Below, one piece after another: positions 1 through 17,285 of a DNA stretch of 64,000 bases. Numbering within the stretch: position 1 is the stretch's first letter; every line of letters begins with the position of its first letter. The translations under genes and the position numbers were made by a program. The notes under the pieces were generated by a model that was not told the origin of the DNA, did no database searches, and saw only the letters and a program-made list of their open reading frames with translations. This stretch comes from Delphinapterus leucas (lineage: Eukaryota; Chordata; Mammalia; Artiodactyla; Monodontidae), in NCBI RefSeq assembly GCF_002288925.2, contig NW_022098044.1:9969100-10033099 (forward strand), in the 5' to 3' direction.

Positions 1-110
1 AAATGAAAACGCGGGGCCCCTTGTCAAAAAATTATTACGAATTTCAAGATGGCATCGACAGAGTGTTAAACCAAGCACACACGCCTGCCGCTGGACCTTA
101 GTTGCCACCA
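1..110. repeat. Possible old DNA-transposon remnant in a FES intron
   Basis: The first ~110 bases (gcggggccccttg, then an AT-rich stretch and caagatggcatcgacagag) resemble an old interspersed repeat that I remember from mammalian introns, probably a hAT-type DNA transposon with GC-rich ends. It is cut by the window edge, so I cannot see termini or a TSD and do not name the family. No FES exon lies between here and base 369. Confidence 0.35.
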
Positions 111-369
111 GATACCACTCTAGGCCAAGGAAGGACAGTTGTCGCCTGCCCAGTCTGGCTCTCTGCTGCCCCCGGGGGCCTGTCCTTAGCCCGGCTCCTC
201 TAACCTTAACCTCAGCAGCAATGGCTAAGTCCCAGAGGTCTCCAGGCCCTTCCTGAAGGATGAATTTGGATGTGCTGCCCGCCTGGACTGCAGAACCTGT
301 CCAGGGCTTCACCTCGGGCAGGAATCCTCTGGGGACCTGCTGTCCCACACTGGTCTCTCCTCTCTCCAG

Positions 370-8179
<7,810 letters not shown>

Positions 8180-8376
8180 GACTGGGGCCCCGCTTCTCAA
8201 GCCAGTGGCCTCTGTAGGCAAGATTATACCTCCTCACCAGCTCCAGGTCACGCCGCTGGACAGCTCTTCATCATCCTGGACTCCAGCCAACGGTATCTAT
8301 GCTGCCGGCAGGGATGCAGCTCCATGTCTGCTGTGCATCCCTGTTCCTGCCAGGGATTCCTCTTCCAGGCAGAAAT

Positions 8377-8382
8377 AATAAA
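8377..8382 (+). terminator. FES: FES poly(A) signal
   Basis: Canonical AATAAA about 200 bp after the FES stop codon, giving a short 3' UTR ending near 8400. The sequence downstream has no further FES-like feature. Confidence 0.85.
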
Positions 8383-8402
8383 AACCATTTGTGCCCATCA
8401 AG

Positions 8403-9010
8403 TGCTCTTGGCATGCGCGCTCCTCTGGAGGGCAGGTCTTAGAAGGAATAGAGGCCCTGTACTGTGGCCGTGGGGAAGGAGGAGGACGGACAGGGTTCAC
8501 AGGGCAGAACTGACATGGTTTGGTAGCTGTTGGGTGTGCGACTTGGGGAAGAGGAAGAGAGATCAGGATGATATACAGGCTTCTTGACCAGATGGTGGTG
8601 TTATTTCTGAATTAGGATCCGAGGCAGAGGAGCAGAGCTGCAGGAAGTATGGTGAGTTTAGAGATGTTGCGTTTCAGGGGCCTGTGGGGATGTAAGTGTG
8701 ACATAGAAGTCTGGAGGCTCAGATGGAAGTAAAGGCTGGCAACTGAGGTTTGAAAGTCATTAGCTTATAAATGTCAGAGACACTATGTCTGTGTACCACA
8801 GTCACATGTGAAACAGGAAGAGGAGAGTGTCAGGGGAAGTTAGAGTTCCACTCCAAGGGGACTGGAGTAGCTGAAGAGAAAGAAAACTATTCCCATCTCT
8901 CAAGACAAGTTTACTGAGCAATGGGTAGCAGAGCTGGGAGCCCTCACCTCCTCCCTTAAATTCCACTGAAATCTACAAAGTTATCTGAAACTTTTCTAGC
9001 AGCAACGGTG
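8403..9010. other. FES-MAN2A2 intergenic, proximal part
   Basis: No gene seen. From ~8450 to 8880 the sequence looks like diverged reverse-strand L2 (phrases such as gaagtctggaggctcagatg and gtcattagcttataaatg). No open reading frame with family similarity. Confidence 0.5.
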
Positions 9011-9026
9011 AAGGTCAAGAAGACGA

Positions 9027-9143
9027 GGGAATTCCCTGGTGGTCCAGTGGTTAAGACTCCGCGCTTCCACTGCAGGGAGTGCGGGTTCGATCCCTGGTCA
9101 GGGAGCTAAGGTCCTGTATGCCTCATGGTGCAGCCAAAAAAAA
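9027..9143 (+). mobile_element. Short CHR-type SINE
   Basis: Head gggaattccctggtggtcca, gattcgatccctggtcaggg-like box B, ending in ggtgcagcc plus poly(A). Short flanking duplication around agaagac on both sides. Confidence 0.9.
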
Positions 9144-9873
9144 AAGAAGAAGACAAAGAAGTATGAATAGACTGAGAAACAGAAACCTGGAAAGATTTAT
9201 AGCACCAAAGCAAAGCAGTAAGAACTTTGAGATAAAATGGCCATGAAATAGTTGATATCTATTTTCAAAGAGATAAAAGACAATACTTGTTTCAATAAGA
9301 GGAAATCAAGTTAGAGTGTGACTAAGTAAAAATACTAACAATTCAAATTTTATCTCCATTAGAAGTGGTAAAAAGCGGAACTGAAGAACTTCTGCTTCTG
9401 GGTAGGATATGGTCCCCGCAAGTCCCCACGCCCATTGCAACAACTAGGAGGAAACGTAAGATGAAAATAATAATTTTTAAAGACAATGGCGAGGAGTGTT
9501 AAGAAAGAAAGACCACATGACTTAAAATTTCAAGGAGGAGAAAGCCCCTTCAAGGTGAACTGATGGGCAATTGTTTTCTTCCCTGAGACATTTGCTGAGA
9601 TGGGACATCTCTGATGATCAGAATTGTACCAAACAGAAAGACTCTACTGGGGAAAAAAAGAAATGGAGTTTCTGGTGCTTACAGGGACAGTGCTATGGAT
9701 TGGTATCTGGAGGAACCCAAAATGCAATGCCAGTTTTCCCCCATGGAACATTTGCTGAGTTCTGGAGCAGTATGGGCAACTAGGAAGGGGCTGGGCTGGA
9801 AAGAAAGGTGTTTAGAGGGAGGGGGCCTGAAACAAACAATTGGTCTCCCCCTCAAGATATTGGCCAGACTTTG

Positions 9874-10116
9874 TTTCTTTTTTTAAAAATATTTATTTAT
9901 TTGTTTATTTTGGCTGCATTGGGTCTTAGTCGCAGCACGCGGGCTCTCATTGTGGAGTGCAGGCTTCTTTCTAGTTGTGGCATGTAGGTCCTAGAGCGTT
10001 CAGGCTTGAACGCTGCCCCACGGCATGTGGGATCTTAGTTCCCCCACCAGGGATCAAACCCGCGTCCCCTGCATTGGAAGGCAGATTCTTAACCACTGGA
10101 CCACCAGGGAAGTCCC
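9874..10116 (-). mobile_element. CHR-type SINE with TSD
   Basis: Inverted SINE: atttatttatttgtttattt tail, body ggctgcattgggtcttagtc, end ccaccagggaagtccc. Flanking near-identical repeats attggccagacttt (from ~9860) and attggccagatttt (from 10117). Confidence 0.92.
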
Positions 10117-10480
10117 ATTGGCCAGATTTTGAACCTGTGTGGGTTGGGAGGCTAAAGAGCTAACCTCAAAATCTCTTTAAAGCAGCACTTGAAGGGCTGG
10201 AAGAGGACGGGGCGATCCAGGGGAGGACGGAGTTTTATCAGAACTGTAACTCTGCCCCAACTCAGCTCAATGCTTGATTACATCAAGGTAACTGGCTCCT
10301 CTGGGAACCCTCAGTGAGAAGTTGGGGAAGAGAATAACATCATATTTTACCTTTCTTTTATACCCAATATGCAACATACACTCAAATATTATAAAACATG
10401 CAAAAAGGGAGAAAAATGGGGCCAATACACAAGAGAAAAAATAAACTGTAGAAGCAGACCCACAAATGGTAACTATGCTT

Positions 10481-10714
10481 GGGACTTCCCTGGTGGTCCA
10501 GTGGGTAAGGCTCCACGCTCCCAATGCAGGGGGTCTGGGTTCAACCCTAGTTAGGGAACTAGATCCCACATGCATGTCGCAACTAAAAGTTCGCATGCTG
10601 CAACTAAGAAGTCCACATGCTGCAACTAAAGATCCCACATGCCGCAACTAAGACCCGGCACAGCCAAAATAAGTAAAATAAATAAATACTTTAAAATAAT
10701 AAATTAAATTAAAA
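10481..10714 (+). mobile_element. CHR-type SINE with exact TSD
   Basis: Direct-orientation SINE from gggacttccctggtggtcca to an A/T-rich tail (aataaataaatac). The exact 11-bp repeat TAACTATGCTT flanks it (10470-10480 and 10715-10725). Confidence 0.92.
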
Positions 10715-11489
10715 TAACTATGCTTAATATGTTAAATGGAGAAAAATGTGGACAAAATAGGTGCAAATATAGAGAATTTCAACAGGGTTGGAATCTATTT
10801 TAAAAGAATCAAAGGAGCAGGTAGAACTGAAAAATGCCATCTCTGAAATTACAAACTCTAAAAGTTCATGGAGCTAAAGGATAAAGTCACAATCATAGAG
10901 ACTAAATACACAGTCTCAGGATTAGTTCCCTAACCAGAAGACGGAACTAGTGAACTTGAAGATAGATTGAGTCTAAACTAAAATAGAGAGAGAGAAAAAA
11001 AGAAATGGAAAGAGCAGAGCCTAAGAAACATGTGTGACTCCAAAATATGAGTCATTGAAGTTCCAGGAGGAAAAAGGGATGTTTGGACCAGAATAAACTG
11101 GAGATGTCCCAAATGCCTATATAGGAATAAGAAAGAACAAGCCATAAGTACATGTACCAACCCTGATGAATCTCAAAGACAGGTTGACAAAGAAATGCTA
11201 TGTGAAAGAGTGCATACGTATGATTCCATTTCATGAAGTTCAAGAACAAGCAAAACTAAGCTACAGAAAAATGAAAATAGTGGTTATGTCTGAGGGGTTC
11301 CAACAGGAAGCAGTATGAGCATGTAGGGGAACAGCTCCGCTGTGGTGTCCTTACAACCTTGCATGTCTCTACATTGGCCATGTAGGCAAGGCTTGAGTAG
11401 GGTGACTTGAGTCTTGACAGAATACACCATTATTCCTGGAGCAAGGGGACATAGCAGCTTAGAGAGGAGACTCCCTGTATTATGGGAGA

Positions 11490-11885
11490 CAATTTTTCAT
11501 CCATCTTCCTAGTTTCAGTTGAGTGCAGGGCTTTCCATCGGGCCCCCTCCTGTCGTAGAGTAAGGCCAGGTGCCATACAACTGCTTGGCCGTAGTTTAGA
11601 GTTGGCTCCTTAGCCACAGAGGGAGCTACCACCATGCCTCCTGTCACCTGTCCCTCCAGTTCAGTGTCATCCTGCGGCACTAGGGAGGGATGTGAGAAGC
11701 TGACGATATGCTGGTCTTGCTTTTGCTGTCAGTGTGAGTAATGAGCTGTCTGGATCCTTGCAACTTGTTTCCTTACCAGCTGAGTCTGTGGAAGTGTGAC
11801 AGGCCCACTCAGTGGCTGCTGTAGTAGATGCTTGTGGCCCTGTTAGCCACCATGCTGCACTTAGGGACTGCTTGACCACTTGACC
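11490..11885. repeat. Left copy of a ~400-bp direct repeat (possible LTR)
   Basis: Homologous by eye to 14176-14580 with small indels. Shared blocks include cttcctagtttcagtt, gagttggct, tgctggtcttgc, tgtgagtaat, gtctggatcc and gctgcactta. It lies inside the inserted segment. Confidence 0.6.
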
Positions 11886-13368
11886 GCTTTGGCACTTAAT
11901 GTGGGGCTGATAAGGTCACAACCCTTTTTTTGGAGAAGAGACAGGGATCTTAATGTGGGCTGTCAAGTCAAGTATGGGCTAGAACTCTGGTGGACTTAGT
12001 GTCCACTAAGTGTCCACTTACTGCTGAGTTGTTTGGTGACATCAGAGACAAGTGGTCTCTGACGATTGTTCCTGGTCCCCAGTGAGCTCCATTGGTGTTT
12101 AGCGTTGGAAATCAAAGAGGGTCTTACAGAGTTAAAGAAAGCATATGCTGGTTATTGCTCACCCTCCTACTGTGGCTACAGATAGAACACTATCTGGTGA
12201 GTAAGGGCAGTCTGCCACTCAGAAATGGGCTGAGATCCACTCTTACAATGAGTAAGAAAGGAGGGAAATTAGAGACAGACTTGGGCAAAAGTCCAATGAA
12301 ACCATAGAAGCATGGCTTATCCGACTAGCAAAGGCGAGTACTATGCAAATTCTGATGTAAGATGACAAGGAATGGAAGTCATTTGGGTGTTAACAACTGA
12401 CCCCGTGCTCCAAGCCACTTTGGCCACAACCCTTCTGGTCAGTGAAGTGGATACAGAGGAGGAAAATATACGGACAAATCAGGGCTTGTTGCAGTGGGTC
12501 TTTACAGCTATAATGAAACCATGACCTGTCCAAGATAAATTCCTGTCCTCTGATAGGCACCCTTGGACAATAATGGGAGAGTCTATCACTTCCTTTTAGT
12601 CCCCTGTGACCTCAGTCTGGATTCATATGGAGATCATGCATGCCCAGATGATGAAACAGTCACCCAAAGTCAGACTGAACATTTGCTTGACACCAGCAGC
12701 CTATGGCTGAAACCAAATCTTCTCTTGCTCTTCGGGGATGTCTCTGGGAGACTCTTCAGCTACTGCGCAATCATTTCCCCAGAATGGAAACCTTGGCAAA
12801 GGTCAAGGTAATGCACTACAGGCCAAGGTAGGGGAAGAAACCAGCCATAAGGTCGTGTGGGCTTGGCTACTACGCCAGGGGTCCCAAAAGAGGAAAGTGA
12901 TAGTCTTTCCATGAAGAAAAATTGTCTCTTGTTATTGGGCTCTGGGAAGGCCATGGGGCTTAAGAGATTTGGGCTTTAACTGGGTTATTTTTGGCATTTC
13001 CTGGGGACCAAAAAGAGGAGCACCAAGAGAGCCCCAAACTCCTGTAGAAGCATGGGGTTTGTTCTGTTTACTCTTTGACCCAACACTTTCAGCGCTACCC
13101 CTGAACCCCTTCAGAGACAAACTGGACAAACTAGGTTAGAGGCCAAGGTCCCTCCATCCCCAGGGGAGACCAGAGGCCCTATGCAGTGTGCTGGGAACTA
13201 ACAGCAACCATGGTTGCCAAACCTCAGCCCTCCTGAACATGGTGGCATAGGCCACTGGGATACTGGGATGTGCCCAGAGACATGGCTGAAAACTCACTCT
13301 TACTAGATTTGGAAATAGCTCTCAAATTGGACAACAGACTGAGGTAGTTTGGGGGTGGGACCTTTTAA
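11886..13368. other. Internal part of the insertion, no recognisable gene
   Basis: Sequence between the two direct repeats and before a SINE. Only short open frames exist (for example 82 codons at 12563-12811) and none matches a protein I know. A decayed retroelement interior is plausible but unproven. Confidence 0.4.
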
Positions 13369-13499
13369 TTTTTTTTTTTTTTTTTTTTTGGCCACACCGT
13401 GTGGCATGCGGGATCTTAGTTCCCCGACCAGGGATTGAACCCATGCCCCCTGCAGTGGAAGTGCAGAGTCCTAACCACTGGACTGCCAGGGAAGTCCCC
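13369..13499 (-). mobile_element. Short CHR-type SINE
   Basis: Inverted: poly(T) at the left, ggccacaccgtgtggcatgc, gggatcttagttccccgacc, and ggactgccagggaagtcccc at the right. Approximate flanking repeats gtgggaccttttaa and ggtgagacttttta. Confidence 0.9.
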
Positions 13500-13826
13500 A
13501 GGTGAGACTTTTTAAGCTAATACACACCCAAGTGGTTGTAAATAACATTGTTGAATGTATTGTGGGAATAGATGTTTGAAGTATGTTTAAGACTTCTTTT
13601 GATTGTAAGGGATGTTCCCAACGGAGAAGTGTCATGATTAGGATGGTGGTAATTAGGACAGGGACAACTGGTCACCTCTCCTGACCTAGCCAAGTGGTTA
13701 CCAAGAAGCAGAGGGCTATGGATGGGGAAGTGGGGGGGGTGCCACAGTCTTGATCAAGGAACTAGTGGATTTAGGGGTGCTCAAGGAAATGAGATCTTTT
13801 TTTAATAAAGGAAATGTAATATTTAA

Positions 13827-14168
13827 ATTAATTAATTTATTAATTTTTGGCTGCCTTGGGTCTTCGTTGCTGCACGCGGGCTTTCTCTAGCTGCGGCGAG
13901 CAGGGCTATTCTTCATTCTGGTGCACAGGCTTCTCATTGCGGTGGCTTCTCTTGTTGCAGAGCACGGGCTCTAGGCACGCGGGCTTCAGTAGTTGTGGCA
14001 CTCGGGCTCAGTAGTTGTGACTCGCAGGCTCTAGAGCGCAGGCTCAGTAGTTGTGGCGCACGGGCTTAGTTGCTCCGCAGCATGTGGGATCCTCCTGGAG
14101 CAGGGCTCAAACCCGTGTTCCCTGCATTGGCAGGTGGATTCTTACCTACTGCGCCACCAGGGAAGCCC
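13827..14168 (-). mobile_element. Long CHR-1-type SINE
   Basis: Inverted long form: ttggctgccttgggtcttcg, gcacgcgggctttctctagc, repeated gctcagtagttgtggc segments, and the head cgccaccagggaagcccc at the right. Inserted just before the right copy of the ~400-bp repeat. Confidence 0.92.
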
Positions 14169-14175
14169 CACAAGG

Positions 14176-14580
14176 CCACTTCTCATCCGTCTTCCTAGTT
14201 TCAGTTAAGTGTAGTCCTTTCCACCTTGCCCCACCCTCCTCCCCCCACTTAGAGTGTAGCTGCAGGTCATAAAGTTGTCTGACTGCAGTTGAGTTGGCTT
14301 CTCAGCCACAGACAGACCTACCATCGTGCTGCCTGTCATCTGGTCCCTCTGGTTCAGTGCTGTCCTGTGACGAGGGAAAGCCGACACCATGCTGGTCTTG
14401 CATTTGCTGTCTGTGTGAGTAATAGCCGTCTGGATCCACTGGGGCTTGTCATCCTCTTACTGGCTGGGTCTCATGGAAGTGTGGTAGGCACACCTGGCAG
14501 CTGCACAGTGATTTGTGCAAAAGGATTTGTGGCCTTGTTAGCTACCAGGCTGCACTTAGGGAATGCTTGACCTCTTGACA
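14176..14580. repeat. Right copy of the ~400-bp direct repeat (possible LTR)
   Basis: Partner of 11490-11885. It ends at the point where the interrupted L1 resumes, as expected for the terminal repeat of an inserted element. Its left edge is obscured by a SINE. Confidence 0.6.
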
Positions 14581-14581
14581 G

Positions 14582-15000
14582 AGGGGAACTTTTTGGAGTG
14601 ATGAGAAAGTGATATTTTGATCTGAGTGGTGATTATACTTGTATATCCATTTATATACATGAGCAGCACATTTAAGACTTGTGCCATATACTGTAAGTTG
14701 TATCTCAGTTAAAAAAAAAAAAAAGAACCACCAGAGAATCAATAATAGCTCTTGAAAATAAGATTATGATTGCCAAAATGGAAAATTCAGTAGACAGGTC
14801 GGAAGATAAATTTCCCACAACACAGGACAAAACACAGAGACACAGAGGATGACGAACCCAGCCTAGGTCTACCACCTTAGTAACAGGCATGCTAGTTGGC
14901 AAATAAACCTAGAAAAATGTTTCTGATGGTGATAAAAGAAATGGGAGTTAAAACAATGAGATGGGTTTGTAAATCTGGTTAATCAACCAAAAAGTTGCTT
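14582..15000 (+). repeat. L1 3' end with poly(A) tail, then further L1-like sequence
   Basis: gaactttttggagtgatgag, gtggtgattatacttgtata and the tail gttaaaaaaaaaaaaaag (to ~14725) are the end of an L1 3' UTR and continue the L1 interrupted at 11332. After it, aaaatggaaaattcagtaga and ggtcggaagataaatttccc resemble another old L1 region. Confidence 0.7.
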
Positions 15001-15350
15001 AAGCAATTTTCAACAGTTTGTAATTGGCGGTGGAAACTGGCACAACCCTTTTGGGGAGCAACAGAATGCCAAGTATCATCAGTCATATCAGTCCTTAGCT
15101 TTGCCCCAGGTAAACTCACCGCTGAAAGTTTGTCCTAAGGTAATAGTTTAAAAAGAAGACATGTGGAATTCATGGAGATGTTCACTAGCGTGGTTTATTA
15201 TGCTGCAAAATTATAAACAACCTAGATGTCCAGTAAAAGAACAAGCAAGAAAATTATAGGCCTTACAGGAGGCAAGCACGGAAAGGGGCCATGATTAACG
15301 CACGGTACCAACAGGAGGCAGCACCCCTTTGCCTGAGGAGCGTAACTGCA
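15000..15350. other. Intergenic, no feature recognised
   Basis: Diverged sequence before the MAN2A2 CpG island, probably more old L1 (ggaattcatggagatgttca, acaacctagatgtccagtaa). No gene seen. Confidence 0.4.
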
Positions 15351-15479
15351 TCTAATTAAGGATACCTACACCAGAACCGGGAGGGAGCTGGAAAATGTAC
15401 TTCACCGTTCGGTTGGTGAAATGGAGGAGGAATGTTTCTACTACTGCTAATTAATGAGCTTACTCTAGGAAGACTCAGT

Positions 15480-16411
15480 AAAACCTCAAGTTGCGCGCCC
15501 CTCCTCGCGGACCCGCAGCTCTCCCAGGCCGGGTCCGGGCTGCGGCTGCGGCTGCGCACTGCGGACCCTCTGCCGGCGGCGGGGGCCACGGCGCAGACCG
15601 CACCGGAAGCGCCGGGCCGGCCCGCCGGAGCTGAGATAGGGACGCCAGTGGCCCGACTCGCCCGGCTCGGCGGGACGCACCGCAGGCGGAGGCGGGGCCG
15701 AGGCGAGGAGGCGGGGCTGGGGTGGCGCGGGGGCGCGGCGAGGCTGTCCCCGCCCCGCACGCCGCTCTGCCCGGCGGCCTCCAGCGTGGGGAACCGGCGC
15801 CGGCGGCCTGGCCTCTGTGGGAGCGACTGGTGGGCGGACGCCCGTCTTCGCCTGCGTCGCTGCCTCCGCGCGGGCCGCCCTACGCGGGGATGTGAGGGGC
15901 GCAGCTCGGCCGGTGGGGCCCGGAGCGGCGCGGAAGCCGGCCGCAGACGGTAACGCGCTGGGCGGGCGCGGGCAGGGCTCCGGTTGCCCCGGCCGAGGCC
16001 GGGCTTGAGCGGCAGGAGCGCGTGCGGCGCTTTGGAGTCGGAGGCGGCCCGAGCTCCCAAACGGGTCAGTTGCCGTTGCGGTCCCGGGGCCCGGCAGAGC
16101 CGGGGAGGGTCGAGGGCCGGGAGGGGGCTGGGCCGGCGAGCGGGCGAGTAGCCGAAGACCCGGCGGCAGGTGCCGGCCCCCCTCTGAGATCCAACTCTCT
16201 CTCCCCAGCTCCACCTACTTTGGCCTGGACTCAGCCTCCCAGGGCTAAAAATATTGCCCGGAGGCTCCTGAGCGGAATAAGATCGCGCTAAATAGGGCAC
16301 AACGCTGCAGAGGCGACAGAGCTCCTCAGCCCGAGAGCTGGAGGAAGACTCCTGAGCTGCCGCTCCCGCCGCCGCTCAGCCGGCAGCTAGCTGTCTCCCT
16401 CCGCCCAGCAG
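15480..16411 (+). promoter_or_regulatory. MAN2A2: CpG-rich promoter and probable non-coding first exon of MAN2A2
   Basis: Abrupt change to very GC- and CpG-rich sequence, ~0.9-1.3 kb before the first MAN2A2 coding exon. Near its right edge are two AT-rich motifs: ctaaaaatat at 16245-16254 (matches the MEF2 consensus) and gctaaatagg at ~16288. A likely untranslated first exon follows (~16300-16411), ending ccagcag before gcaagt, which is a good GC-type donor. The transcription start is inferred, not proved. Long minus-strand ORFs here are composition artefacts. Confidence 0.7.
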
Positions 16412-17285
16412 GCAAGTGCGGGCCGCGGGCGGTGGCGGAGGACACTGATTCTCTGAAGTTGCCCCACAGCCGAACAGCTGTGCCTAGCTTTTCCCTACCC
16501 AGGTTATCTTTGACATCAATCACTGGTGGCTTCCAGGGGCTCCCCTAAATGCTCTGTAAGCAGAGGCTGAAAGTTACCCACTGCAGGAGTCAGAGCTAAC
16601 AGGGAGAGGACTCTTTATGTTAGAAACATAAGCTGTGGCTTCTTTTTATATTCATTCTGCATTTCTGAATAAGAGACCAGCTGTGCCAGTCACTGTTTCT
16701 GGTGAGTACCAGTCTGATGCAAGCGGGCAGGGAGAAAGGCTTTCTTGTTAGTCTCTTGGGGCTTTGTCTATATTCTTTAAATCAAAATAGATACCAGTAT
16801 ATTCCTCTGAAATTAGAGGCACATGGCCAGGGAGCTTGGACACCCACGTCCTTTAACTGGCTGTGTCTTTCTTGTAGGCAAGCTCTGTGGGCAGCTGGTT
16901 ATAATCAGGAAGTTGTATGGCGAACTCAGGAGTCACAGCTGGGAAGTTTTGTTTTCCGGGCGTGTTTTTTAATAGCATCTGCCTGGGAGAGAGCATCATC
17001 TCCACCCTAGGGGCAAAGCTGCTACCAGGACCAGGCAGGACCGGCCTCACATGTGCCTCTTACTAGTGCTTTCTGTGTCTCAGCCAAGAGAATACGATCC
17101 AGGTTGGGTCAGGATCCATAGCCAGTGTCGGGATTCGGTGCTTGGAAGCTTTCTTTTCTTTGGTGTTCTTCGGGAGCAGCCCTCAGGAACTCCTTGGGGC
17201 ATTTGGTGGAAAGGCCACCAAAGGGATTTTTGCCTGCTGGAGCTACATGTGGTGTCCCTCCGGCCAGGTGTGTGTGGAGGCCATT

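Larger units (their letters stand above)
9160..11332 (+). repeat. Old L1 (L1M-type) fragments, left part of a split element
   Basis: Diverged L1 sequence broken by SINEs. Around 9360-9480 it resembles an L1 5' region, around 10740-11060 the region before ORF1, and 11080-11332 is recognisably L1 3' UTR (atgattccatttcatgaagt, aacaagcaaaactaagctac, agtggttatgtctgaggg). The L1 breaks off at taggggaac (11324-11332) and resumes at 14582 (see the insertion at 11333-14581). No intact ORF. Confidence 0.65.
11333..14581. mobile_element. ~3.2-kb insertion splitting an old L1; carries two diverged direct repeats
   Basis: The L1 3' UTR on the left (ending aggggaac, 11325-11332) resumes directly on the right (aggggaac, 14582-14589), so the sequence between is an insertion with an apparent 8-bp duplication. 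Inside, ~11490-11885 and ~14176-14580 are homologous and in the same orientation: both contain catcttcctagtttcagtt-like and ccgtcttcctagtttcagtt starts, then gagttggct-c, tgctggtcttgc, gtgtgagtaat, gtctggatcc, and ctgcacttaggga. The right copy ends exactly at the insertion boundary. An LTR retroelement with degenerate LTRs fits best, but I see no clear primer-binding site, polypurine tract or retroviral protein. Two younger SINEs (13369-13499 and 13827-14168) lie inside. Confidence 0.6.

Noticed and set aside
12563..12811. 82-codon ORF inside the 11333-14581 insertion
   Set aside because: No recognisable motif or splice partner; probably chance in decayed repeat DNA.
15356..16300. 314- and 242-codon minus-strand ORFs at the MAN2A2 CpG island
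   Set aside because: Proline/arginine/alanine-rich translations across a CpG island with no domain or splice support.
17142..17285. Upstream extension of the MAN2A2 reading frame
   Set aside because: The frame is open but has no upstream ATG matching the family. MKLKKQ followed directly by the membrane anchor fits MAN2A2.
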